Source of the DNA: Phallusia fumigata
Lineage: Eukaryota; Chordata; Ascidiacea; Phlebobranchia; Ascidiidae
NCBI GenBank assembly: GCA_008931825.1
Contig: QXVZ01008153.1
Location: forward strand, 169,411-233,410
Direction of reading: 5' to 3'
Length of the DNA stretch: 64,000 nucleotides
Shown here: in pieces, positions 56,601 through 64,000 of the stretch
Position numbering within the stretch: position 1 is the first letter of the stretch
Layout: each line of letters opens with the position of its first letter
Position numbers and translations under genes: made by a program
Notes under the pieces: model-generated
What the model was told of the DNA's origin: nothing
What the model saw: the letters and a program-made list of their open reading frames with translations, nothing else
The model's database searches: none

Positions 56601-58503
56601 GAGTAAACCAAATCGACCAACGCCTTCACACTTCCTCTCCTGAGTAGTGAAACAACTCATTTACATCAAGTTCGTGCTGATTGCTTGTGAAACGACCTGA
56701 GCCGTAAAAGCTAACCACCAGCACTGTGTCCAAAGCGACTGGTTGGTGATTTGTCGAACTTATCGTAATTGGGGATGCCTGTAGGGTTACTCAACTATTA
56801 TTGGCAACGGTGCTGTTGGACAAGGTCAATGATACCAACGCTGGTACTGCCCAAGTCGGGATCATATTTTGCATTTAGGGCCTAGGCTACATATTAGTTG
56901 CAATGTAGTACTCGGCGTGAGGTCGCTTTTGTCTTTAAAATGTCTCGGATGTACCCGGGTCACAACATTGTTAAACTTTGTGACACAACGAGCAGATTTT
57001 TCTCAACTGATCTTCATGTTATTCACAAGTTTTGCCATAACCTATATTTTTCGTTGGTTTTGATCAAAACACAAACGAATGATTATTTAACTGATAAGGC
57101 GCAATCAATACAAAATGCCGAGTTTTCAATCTGTCGCAACTAATTTTACTCGAGATATTTATAAGTGCAATAAGGAGTTGATTTGTAAAAGGACTTGTTT
57201 GCAACACAGCTACTTACCTAAACCCAAGTATACGAACGGATAGGAAACCCCGTTCTTCCGAAAGCAGGTCGTTCATCTTTAAAAAAACAATAAAAATTTT
57301 ACTTTCAGACCTTTAGAACTTTCTTGTGCTGTGGTTCGGTCTGGTGGGTATAAAAATTACTGCCTCTAATGCCAAAGCAGAACAATACAACACTTACGAG
57401 ATTTATCGATCGCATGGAAAGCTCGACGAATCGGGTACTGCCCGGGTCCAATAAATCTTCTGAGAAATTAAGACTGACAAATTTTAAAGCAATAGATATC
57501 GTGATGTTTCTAGTTTCTCGATCCTCATTGGTGGGTTCAAATGACAACGACCAATCAGCAGACGATTCTTTGTCACGACTTTCGCCAGACTCGGCTGTAA
57601 AGTTGGAAACCAAGTTGGTGTTTGCATTGGCTTTTACCTAAAAGGAAGTTGCTTTGTTGTCATTGTAGGCACAAAGAGAAATATCAATCCCACTTTTGCA
57701 CTAGTTGCCTAAAAGACCCATTTCTTGAGTTGTTTCTCTTAAATTGTCCAGAAAAATCACAAATGCAAACTTGAATTCAAAATACCCGAACAGGTTTTGC
57801 CATTAGGCTGCGCTGTCACTATAGCTTAATGATTGTACCAGTTTTTTTTAATGTTACAATCGACTGTTATCATTTAAAAAAAAATACAGATACAGCCTAA
57901 TTGCAGAACAACGTTACACATACCTCTTCGAGTTTTTGTCTAAACTCCGATCTCTCAGTAAACCAATCCACCAATTCTTTAAAGTTGTCCAGTTTGTAAC
58001 AAGCTTGAAGCAAAAGCTTCTTGTCATCTGCATTTCCTGGTTTGGTAAAAAATACATCAAAACCGATGGACACGATGGCTTCACAACCTACAAAAATGGA
58101 TAGTAGTTTTTTGGTGCTTTCGTATACTCTGCATTAGTTCAGTGTTACTTCTCTTTTTAAAAACAGCTACGTAGTTTTCCACGGAAGTTTGGTTTGATTC
58201 CTTCGCCAGTGTCGCTGATGAGTCTTTAGAAGAACTGACATCTGTGACTAAAATAGTTGTGATGAAACATGACCCCGATACAAGTGTTATGTAAACTTAC
58301 TGGTTTCCCTTTTAGACCTCCAAACATTTTCAGGTTCTGTTTTGACTTCGACTTCTAAAAGAAAACAAATTTGGAAATCACAGAGAATTGTTTTGCAGAA
58401 TAGTTACGCAATACTTACTTTGAATGCGCGACTGCAAGCCTAAGAAGAAAAGAGCAACCGCTGCCGCAGCCAAAATGATCTTAGATAAACGTTTTCCATT
58501 CAT
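53428..58503 (-). CDS. Fifteen-exon SEA/EGF type I membrane protein, IMPG2-like architecture (618 aa)
   Basis: Exons in transcript order: 58503-58419, 58354-58301, 58247-58149, 58087-57924, 57637-57398, 57276-57218, 56639-56579, 56514-56362, 56296-56260, 55502-55382, 55325-55211, 54970-54754, 54450-54348, 54281-54177, 53671-53428. They total 1857 nt and all phases agree. The product has a hydrophobic N-terminus, an RSKR furin-like site (41-44), a partial SEA-like segment (about 81-134), SEA1 (177-270), a Ser/Thr/Glu-rich linker (306-357), SEA2 (359-465) with G/SVVV at 419-423, EGF1 (six Cys, 475-510), EGF2 (six Cys, 514-552), a transmembrane helix (about 560-587) and a 31-residue basic/acidic tail. 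SEA domains autocleave and re-associate in mucin-like surface proteins. SEA-EGF-EGF-TM is the order seen in IMPG2 and is close to membrane mucins; orthology is not claimed. Confidence 0.85.
53853..53905 (+). repeat. GTAC-rich repeat related to 5983-6026
   Basis: TACCTTT-GAT-ATTTTGCTGCG and the following TAC-GTAC blocks are shared with 5983-6026. Both lie in noncoding sequence, so they are probably ends of one unidentified transposon family. Confidence 0.4.
54177..54450 (-). CDS. SEA/EGF gene exons 13-14: EGF-like domains
   Basis: Exons 54450-54348 and 54281-54177. EGF1 runs CQLTTCPANSDC to C-V-C and closes at the Cys after RPYR in the next exon. EGF2 starts C-E-V-R-K-D-F-C-K-N-G-G-V-C and closes in the transmembrane exon. 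Both have six cysteines with EGF spacing. Neither shows a complete calcium-binding signature. Confidence 0.85.
54754..55325 (-). CDS. SEA/EGF gene exons 11-12: second SEA domain with G/SVVV
   Basis: Exons 55325-55211 and 54970-54754. The domain begins VLDMAVYVMFRVTNLEFMTE and ends at LIMDIHEIKITT. FTKGSVVVNQELIF contains the canonical G/S-V-V-V autocleavage site, so a self-cleaved, non-covalently held heterodimer is predicted. Confidence 0.85.
55382..56296 (-). CDS. SEA/EGF gene exons 9-10: Ser/Thr/Glu-rich linker
   Basis: A 37-nt micro-exon (56296-56260, ESQMLSTGYGEK) and a 121-nt exon (55502-55382) join the two SEA domains. The micro-exon supplies exactly the 0-to-1 phase change needed. 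The linker is acidic with many Ser/Thr, a likely O-glycosylated spacer. Confidence 0.7.
56362..57637 (-). CDS. SEA/EGF gene exons 5-8: first full SEA domain
   Basis: Exons 57637-57398, 57276-57218, 56639-56579 and 56514-56362. The domain starts ITISIALKFVSLNFSEDLLD, continues PGSTRFVELSMRSIN and FLSVRILGFRRGSVKALVDL. The cleavage-site position reads GSV-KA, not GSVVV, so autoproteolysis may be lost here. Three introns interrupt this domain, splitting it just before the GSV. Confidence 0.8.
57924..58087 (-). CDS. SEA/EGF gene exon 4: partial SEA-like segment
   Basis: Phase 1 in, phase 0 out. It begins CEAIVSIGFDVFF, which resembles the strand after the cleavage site in SEA domains (GSVVV followed by FDV), then a helical region LLLQACYKLDNFKELVDWF. 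No matching N-terminal half precedes it, so this is either a degenerate half domain or a fold I am over-reading. Confidence 0.6.
58149..58354 (-). CDS. SEA/EGF gene exons 2-3: furin-like site and Ser-rich stalk
   Basis: Exons 58354-58301 and 58247-58149 are both symmetric phase 1-1. The first encodes WRSKRET, where RSKR matches the furin consensus. The second is Ser/Thr/Asn-rich. The donor of exon 3 (GTAACA) was chosen because it alone gives the phase exon 4 needs; a closer GTAGCT would break the frame. Confidence 0.65.
58419..58503 (-). CDS. SEA/EGF gene exon 1: signal sequence
   Basis: ATG at 58503 starts MNGKRLSKIILAAAAVALFF, a short basic N-region and a long hydrophobic core, then LGLQSRIQ. 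It fits a signal peptide or signal anchor. Phase 1 at a GTAAGT donor. Confidence 0.8.
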
Positions 58504-59202
58504 TTTCACCCACGAAAATTGCAATAGAATATTTTAAACGGAGCCTTAATTGTAACCTATAAGTTGATCTACACCTTTTCGATAATTTTTTACCCTTATA
58601 CGTGCTGCAACATACGGTATTATTTTTTTTTAAATACTGCATAATTTTTAACCTTTAAAAAATCGTAATTCCAAAGGTAATAAACAAACGCTCAGTTAAA
58701 AAAAGACCAAGGCGGTTTAGGTATATTTTTTGCTAAAACTGTAAAACGATTGAAATCTACAACACAACATGATCACATACTGTACAACTCAACCTCGTAA
58801 ACTCATCACCACTGCAGAAATATTTCGTATTTGCTTTGCACTAGGCCCCAATTAGCGTGATTAGGTTTCGATCCTCTCCTAAGCGTCTTCTTTCTACGCG
58901 AGGCCATAACACGGGCATTTAAATAACAAGTATTGATCGCATTCGTGAATGGAGTGGTGCTTCATTATCGTAATGAATTGCGCAGGAATGCTACTTGTAT
59001 CGCCACCAATTATTACTCTACCAACTCGAACACATTAAAGTTTTTCAAACACTAAATTGTTATTTTTTTGAATAAAAGTTTTTTTTTTTTAAATAAAACC
59101 TAAATTTGAAACTGCCAATCGATGCTTTTTTGGTTTAATTAGGTGCTGATTTGCCCTAATTTTTAAAAAACATTTTTTTCCAACCTTGCAAGTAAAATAC
59201 CA

Positions 59203-59286
59203 GCTTGTGTTTCTCTGGGCAAGAAACATGAGCGGCATTGCTCCAACCCAGAGGAACGTAATGGGCTGACCCAAATTGAAGTCACT
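59203..59286 (+). repeat. Second copy of the SINE body
   Basis: TGCTCCAACCCAGAGGAAC and TGGGCTGACCCAAAT match the body of the 46405-46483 copy read on the opposite strand. No tRNA head is recognisable here, so it looks 5'-truncated or decayed. Confidence 0.45.
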
Positions 59287-59807
59287 ACCTTTAAAAATCG
59301 AAAAAATCAAACAAAGAAATACCCAACGGAACTGCAATAAAGCAGGTCTCGACGGCGGACTCATTATGAGCATAACGCATTCCGTTGTTGTTCCGCCCCT
59401 CCGAGTTTAAATTATGAAACAAACAACAACAAAATCCTTTGTAAAGTTACTGTACTTTATGTCATTATCCCCGACCTGTCTCGTGGTGTTCTGCTTGATG
59501 ACTGTCACAGCTTTTATGTCGGGTTCTAGCTGTAGTTTTATTACGTGGTCACCGATTGGCGCCAGTGGACAAATAACCTTGTGGTCAGTGTTCCAGATTG
59601 TTGCGTTGTTTATCTAGTAGGCTTTTTTCAAGCGACAGGCTTTATTTGTTCGCACTGTGACGCATTCTACCCTCTCCACGTTACGGCTGTTTATGCCTGC
59701 AGAAAATTTCCATTGTCTTGCAGTTTGTGTCACACAGTCACGCATGTATTTGTAGCAAAAGGTTTTCTGTAAGTTACAGCTTGATTTCATTAACAGTATG
59801 CTATTGC

Positions 59808-59830
59808 TAGTTTAGTTTAGTTTAGTTTAT
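59808..59830 (-). repeat. (CTAAA)n tail of the LINE
   Basis: Four TTTAG/TTTAT units on the plus strand, read as a CTAAA-type microsatellite on the element's sense strand. Short-repeat tails rather than poly(A) are typical of CR1/L2-like and some Jockey/I-like elements. Confidence 0.7.
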
Positions 59831-59851
59831 TTTTTGCGCTCTTCGAGCAGC

Positions 59852-59892
59852 GGGGTGGCGAAAGACCCTGGGGTCACCTTGTCAGCCACCCC
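59852..59892 (-). other. Nested hairpin at the LINE 3' end
   Basis: GGGGTGGC (59852-59859) pairs with GCCACCCC (59885-59892); inside it GACCC (59864-59868) pairs with GGGTC (59871-59875). It lies about 25 bp before the tail, where many LINEs carry the structure recognised by their reverse transcriptase. Confidence 0.5.
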
Positions 59893-60080
59893 TAACTTTG
59901 AGGCCGGTTAAGATGCACAAAAACAATCACAAGCATGTGAACGTGGAAAAAGTAACACGAAAGCAAATAAGTGAAAAACAGAAAAAATATGCAAATAAAT
60001 AAAACAAGGAAACTGATGTGGAGGTGACGCGTGAAAACAGGAATTGGGAAAGCGAGAAAGTAAAAACACAAAAAACAACA

Positions 60081-60180
60081 ACAACACGAGACGCATGGCG
60101 ATAACATAAAAAGAAACAAAAAACAACACGGGACGCATGGCAATAACACAAAAAGAAACAAAAAACAACACGAGCAATGA
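60081..60180. repeat. 42-bp tandem repeat, about 2.4 copies
   Basis: Units start at 60081, 60123 and 60165, each with ACAACACG followed in the first two by an ACGCATGGC core. The first two units differ by only a few substitutions. A diverged ACGCATGG segment recurs near 60330. Confidence 0.8.
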
Positions 60181-60621
60181 AATCAGTAAAGAAATGTAGA
60201 AAAAACATTGGAATAAATAAAGCGAGGAAAACGGATGTACAGGTGAACGCAAAAATGTGAGATAATGAGCAGGTAACTTGCGAAAAAAACAACAAAAAAG
60301 CAAACAAAACAAACAGGTGGTGGAGACGCATGGGAGCAACATAAGACGAAGGGAAAAAATCGTGAACAATGAAATCGAAAACATTTAAGCATGAACAATT
60401 GAGGGGCAAAAAAATGTAATTAACGTGAACAAAAGCAATCAATGGAAAAGAGAGAAACTGCTTGAACAAATAAAACAATCATGTGAGGAAAGTAGGTAAT
60501 TAAAAATTGCGAAAACAAACATAAACCATAGATATATGCATAAACAATGGAGCCGTACAAAGATTCTGCCGCGTTGGATTTTTTCGCAACAACAACATGT
60601 GCTTGGACAAGGTCATTTTTG

Positions 60622-63600
60622 TCAACAAAGGATGGTGGAATTTATTTTGTTATGTTGCTCTTTGCGTAGGAGACGAATTTGGGGTAGTTTAGTGTTCGAG
60701 CGGAATTTTGGAATTTGGCTCGAAAGGTTAATTGAGAAATATTTTAGGCTTTTTGAACCGGAGTTTGTTTGCACCTGTGGATGATTGTCTAGTTTACTTT
60801 GCCTGGTGTTGGGGTTGTGGATTTGCGATGTCGGGCTAAAATACGAGTTAAATACCAAAGGCAGGAGGTGTTTTTCGAATTTGTACACAAATTTGAGGAT
60901 TTCCAATTGAAGCATAGCATTTATTGGAAGTATGCGAAAGTCTTTGTAAATTGGGTGCAAATGTGTTCTAATTGGAGTATTACTTATAATTCTGATGGCT
61001 TTATTTTGCAGTACTTGAATGTGGGCCAAATTAGTGGAGTAAGCACGCCCCCAGTTTAACACGCAGTACTGAAAGAAGGTGTGGATGAACCAAGGCATAG
61101 TAAAGGATTAAAAGTGTTGGTTTGTTGACAAATGTCTTTATTTTTGCAATTAATCCAATTGATCTAGCTATTTTTGATGATATGTAGGATATGTGATTTT
61201 TCCAGGTGAGCTTTTCATCTATGTAAAGTCTAAGGTATTTGGTGACATTAGTTCTTAAAATGGGATTATTATCTATTGTGACAGAGAAATGTGGTGGTTC
61301 AGGTGGGCGATTGTTGTGAAATAACATAAAATTTGTTTTCTTATAATTGTTGGATAGCCTATTACATCACATCCAAATTTCTACTCCTGTAATTCCATGT
61401 TGTATTTTTTTGTTTAGATTGGTTAGCGAGCTGTCGAACTGAAAGCAAATTGTGTATCAGCGAATGATCTGCACAGGAGGGGACTGGATTGTGGTATGTC
61501 ATTGACATATATTTGAAACAGAAGTGGTGACAAAATGCTACCCTGAGGTAGGCCATGAGATGGTGTACATGCATTTGATATAACATTGTTAACTTTTGTG
61601 TGTTGTTGTCTGTTGGTTATGAAACTCAGTAGTAAATCTAATGCCCCCCCTCGTATGCCATAGTGTTGTAATTTGTATTTTAACATGTTGTGGTCTATTG
61701 TGTCAAATGCTTTAGAAAGGTCCATGAAAATGGTGCAATGATATTGTTGGTGGTCTAAGCTATGCAAAATATTTTCGTAGAGATCAGCTGTTAATAGGTC
61801 TGTGGAGTGTTGTTTGCGGAAACCAAATTGATGTTCTGAGATGGTGCTATTTTTCTCCAGAAATTTTGTTAGGTGAGCTAATAATATTTTTTCAAATATT
61901 TTACAGAAAATTGGAGTTATGGAAATTGGTCTGAAGTCCGAACTTGTAATTGGGGTTTTAATTTTTGGTATTGGTGTAATGTGACTGATTTTTAGACATT
62001 GAGGAATATGGGATAATGTTATGCATTCATTGAATAAGTCTGTTAGATATGGTGTGATTACTTCCTTTGCTGTTTTTATGAATCGAATGGGGATTTGATG
62101 TGGACCTTGTGACTTTTTGTTGTCTAAAAGTTGAATTTGTATCTTAACGTCATTATCTATTACCGGTGACAGAAAAAATGAATGTGGGCATGGTTGTTTT
62201 AAAAATTTTGTGAAGTGTTCTGGTGTGGGTTGGATTTTACGTGCCAGTGTTTGACCTACTGCTGCAAAGTGTTCATTCATGTGTTGTGCTATTTTAAAAC
62301 TGTCTGTGATCTTTATGCCATTGTTTGTTATCTGGTCAATCATGGTTTTGCTTGTCCTGCTGTTAATTATTTCTTTTATGGTTTTCCATGTTTGTGCAGA
62401 TGTTTTACTACTGTTTAATTGTTTTTGATAGTGTGCCTGTTTTGCCTCCCTTTTGATGCGGTTTAGCATGTTGCTGTAGGATTTGTAATTTTTAATTTTT
62501 GAGATGTTTTGGCTTTTGTAGCATTCTCTGAACAATATGTTTTTGTTTTTTATTGATTGTAAAATTGCTTTTGATATCCATGGTTTTTGTTTGAGTTTCT
62601 TTTCTTTTCTAGATAAAGGACGCAGTGGTGCATGTTCTTGTAAAGTTTCAATGAAGATGTTGATAAATGATGTGAATTTGCTGTCTAGATGCTCTGTGTT
62701 TGCGCTCTCAGTTTGCTGTATTTCTAAAAATAGCCTGCGGTCAAGATCTGTCAAAAAGTTTTCAGAATTGAAGTTGTTTAATGAACGTGTGTATAATGGG
62801 ACTTGATTCATGTGGAGTCCAGTTGTGGATTTAACTGACAAAATAATTGGTAAGTGATCTGATATATCGAACTTAATAATGGCAGGGCATACTGGGTGCG
62901 TAGTGTTGGTGTAAAAGTGGTCAAGTAATGATGGCTGATTACAGGGCCCATATCTGGTTGGTTTGTCAATTGGGATATTACATCCTGTGCTGTGAATTGT
63001 GTTAACATAGTTTTTAATTTTTTGCAGGCAGGTAATATTTTGCAGGTTAATATTTATGTCCCCTCCTATGTAGTATGTGCAATTTTTTTGTTGAATTTGG
63101 TCCAAACATTTTGAAAAGCCGATTTCAAAATCTGTAAAGTCAAAATGAGGATGCCGGTATATAACACCTATGATGATGGTGCTATCATTCCTATTTTTGG
63201 CTTCCAACCACAAATCTTCACATTGATGGATTGTAGGAATGTGCAGTTCATTTCTTAATTTAACTTTTATATTATTCTTGACATATATGCCAACACCTCC
63301 TGCCTTTGTAGTGGAGTCAGAATGAAAAAAATAATATCCATTTATGTCAACATTAAATGGGGCTTGCATTATGTTAATTTTAGTTTCTGATAGTAAAATA
63401 AAGTTCGGTTGAAATGTTAATTCTGCTAGCAACTCCTCAAGTTTGTGTTTGTTTTTATGTAAGCTACGTATGTTGCAGTGTAGGATTGTAAGTGTTTTAT
63501 CTGTATGTGTTTGGGTTGATTGATTTAGTGTATTTAATGTTTCAAATTTGCAATATCCTATATTTTCAAATTGGTCATTTCTTATGTGGTAGTGATCTTT

Positions 63601-63639
63601 GTTATTTTGTGAAACGTCTAATTTTTTGTCAGAATCCAT
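60622..63639 (-). pseudogene. LINE ORF2: endonuclease and reverse transcriptase, broken
   Basis: ATG at 63639 opens 738 codons. The endonuclease region shows HCNIRSLH, LLSETKI, GGVGIYVKN, GGDININ and SDHLPI. The reverse transcriptase shows FRPISITPIFCKIFEKIL, QFGFRKQHST, MDLSKAFDTIDH and GLPQGSILSPLL. The frame breaks inside the catalytic FADD box near 61445. The downstream part continues in another frame at 61327-61031 (preceded by an in-frame TGA) and again at 61098-60622 (HIQVLQNKAIRIISNT), so there are at least two frameshifts and one stop. It cannot make active enzyme. Confidence 0.85.
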
Positions 63640-63689
63640 TGTTTATCCAATGGGCACACAACAACAACATAAAAAAGAACAACACAAAC

Positions 63690-64000
63690 TTATCTTTCAT
63701 AGATCTGTTGTACTGCATCCCAATCAATTTCTAGTCCAGTTTTCAACAAGTCCTCTGGAGAGTCAATCTGCAGCCACTTCCCATTCACTTTGACACTGAT
63801 TCTTCCATATGAACTGCCTGTTGCTTCCACTTTGGGGCATTGTTTTAGGTAATACATGAGTTGGTATCTTATAGGGGTCAGGTCCTCATTTATATAGATT
63901 TTTTTATTTCTTAGTTCCCTTTTTTTCATTATAAATTCTTGACGTTTCTTAAATGATATGAATTTGGCAATTACAGGTCTGGGGCGAGATTCTCTCTTTT
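63690..64000 (-). CDS. LINE ORF1, C-terminal part (cut by window edge)
   Basis: The open frame enters from the right edge and ends at 63690. Motifs RPRPVIAKFISFKKRQEF and KKIYINEDLTPIRYQ match the C-terminal nucleic-acid-binding region of L1-type ORF1 proteins (Transposase_22 family). The N-terminal part is not visible. No stop interrupts the visible part. Confidence 0.75.
   Translation of the reverse strand, partial: KRESRPRPVIAKFISFKKRQEFIMKKRELRNKKIYINEDLTPIRYQLMYYLKQCPKVEATGSSYGRISVKVNGKWLQIDSPEDLLKTGLEIDWDAVQQIYER

Larger units (their letters stand above)
59831..60621 (-). other. LINE 3' untranslated region
   Basis: The plus strand here is A-rich, so the minus strand gives long T-rich ORFs of low-complexity Phe/Ser/Leu residues in all frames; none looks like a real protein. 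The stretch holds a 42-bp tandem repeat and, near its end, a nested hairpin. Confidence 0.6.
59808..64000 (-). mobile_element. Inactivated two-ORF non-LTR retrotransposon (LINE)
   Basis: Reading from the right edge leftward: the C-terminal part of ORF1, a 50-bp gap, ORF2 with apurinic-type endonuclease and reverse transcriptase, an A-poor 3' UTR of about 0.8 kb, and a (CTAAA)n tail. ORF2 layout and C-terminus resemble the CR1/L2/Jockey group; the ORF1 C-terminal domain is of the L1 ORF1p type. Clade assignment is tentative. At least three lesions disable ORF2. The 5' end lies outside the window. Confidence 0.85.

Noticed and set aside
59908-60478. Minus-strand ORFs of 158 and 183 codons, Phe/Ser/Leu-rich with many hydrophobic stretches
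   Set aside because: They lie in the A-rich 3' UTR of the LINE, overlap in all frames and include the 42-bp repeat; low-complexity artefact.

Overview
This is eukaryotic, animal-type DNA. Its genes are split by GT-AG introns, encode SEA and EGF-like extracellular modules, and sit among non-LTR retrotransposon, hAT-type MITE and SINE-like sequence. Compact domain exons and mostly short introns would fit an invertebrate deuterostome such as a tunicate, but no feature here fixes the species. All gene models below were built by hand from splice sites and reading-frame phase; no database search was possible.

Layout. Positions 1-28.7 kb are gene-poor on present evidence: three hAT-like MITEs, a possible five-exon minus-strand gene (8.7-14.0 kb), a possible Cys-rich minus-strand exon (16.1-16.4 kb), and many short ORFs I do not trust. 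From 28.8 to 51.7 kb lies a convincing nine-exon plus-strand gene whose exon phases close exactly to 961 residues. It encodes a signal peptide, a very short ectodomain, one transmembrane helix and a cytoplasmic tail of about 900 residues. The tail carries many tyrosine motifs (ITIM-like, YxN Grb2-like) and a strong basic, NLS-like cluster. It resembles in plan the transmembrane adaptor proteins of immune signalling, but I do not recognise a named orthologue. A second candidate first exon with its own promoter-like elements (29.68 kb) is in phase with exon 3 and would give a cytosolic isoform.

Convergent to it, on the minus strand from 58.5 down to 53.4 kb, is a fifteen-exon gene for a 618-residue type I membrane protein: signal sequence, furin-like site, partial and complete SEA domains (one with the G/SVVV autocleavage motif), two EGF-like domains, a transmembrane helix and a short tail, an order like the C-terminal half of IMPG2. 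A 376-bp hAT-like MITE with perfect target duplications lies between the two 3' ends.

From 59.8 kb to the right edge is a minus-strand, inactivated two-ORF non-LTR retrotransposon with an endonuclease/reverse transcriptase ORF2, an L1-type ORF1 C-terminal domain cut by the window edge, and a structured 3' end with a pentanucleotide tail.

The palindrome TGACGTCA occurs about 21 times in the window by hand count (about one expected), nine of them inside the last coding exon of the adaptor-like gene.
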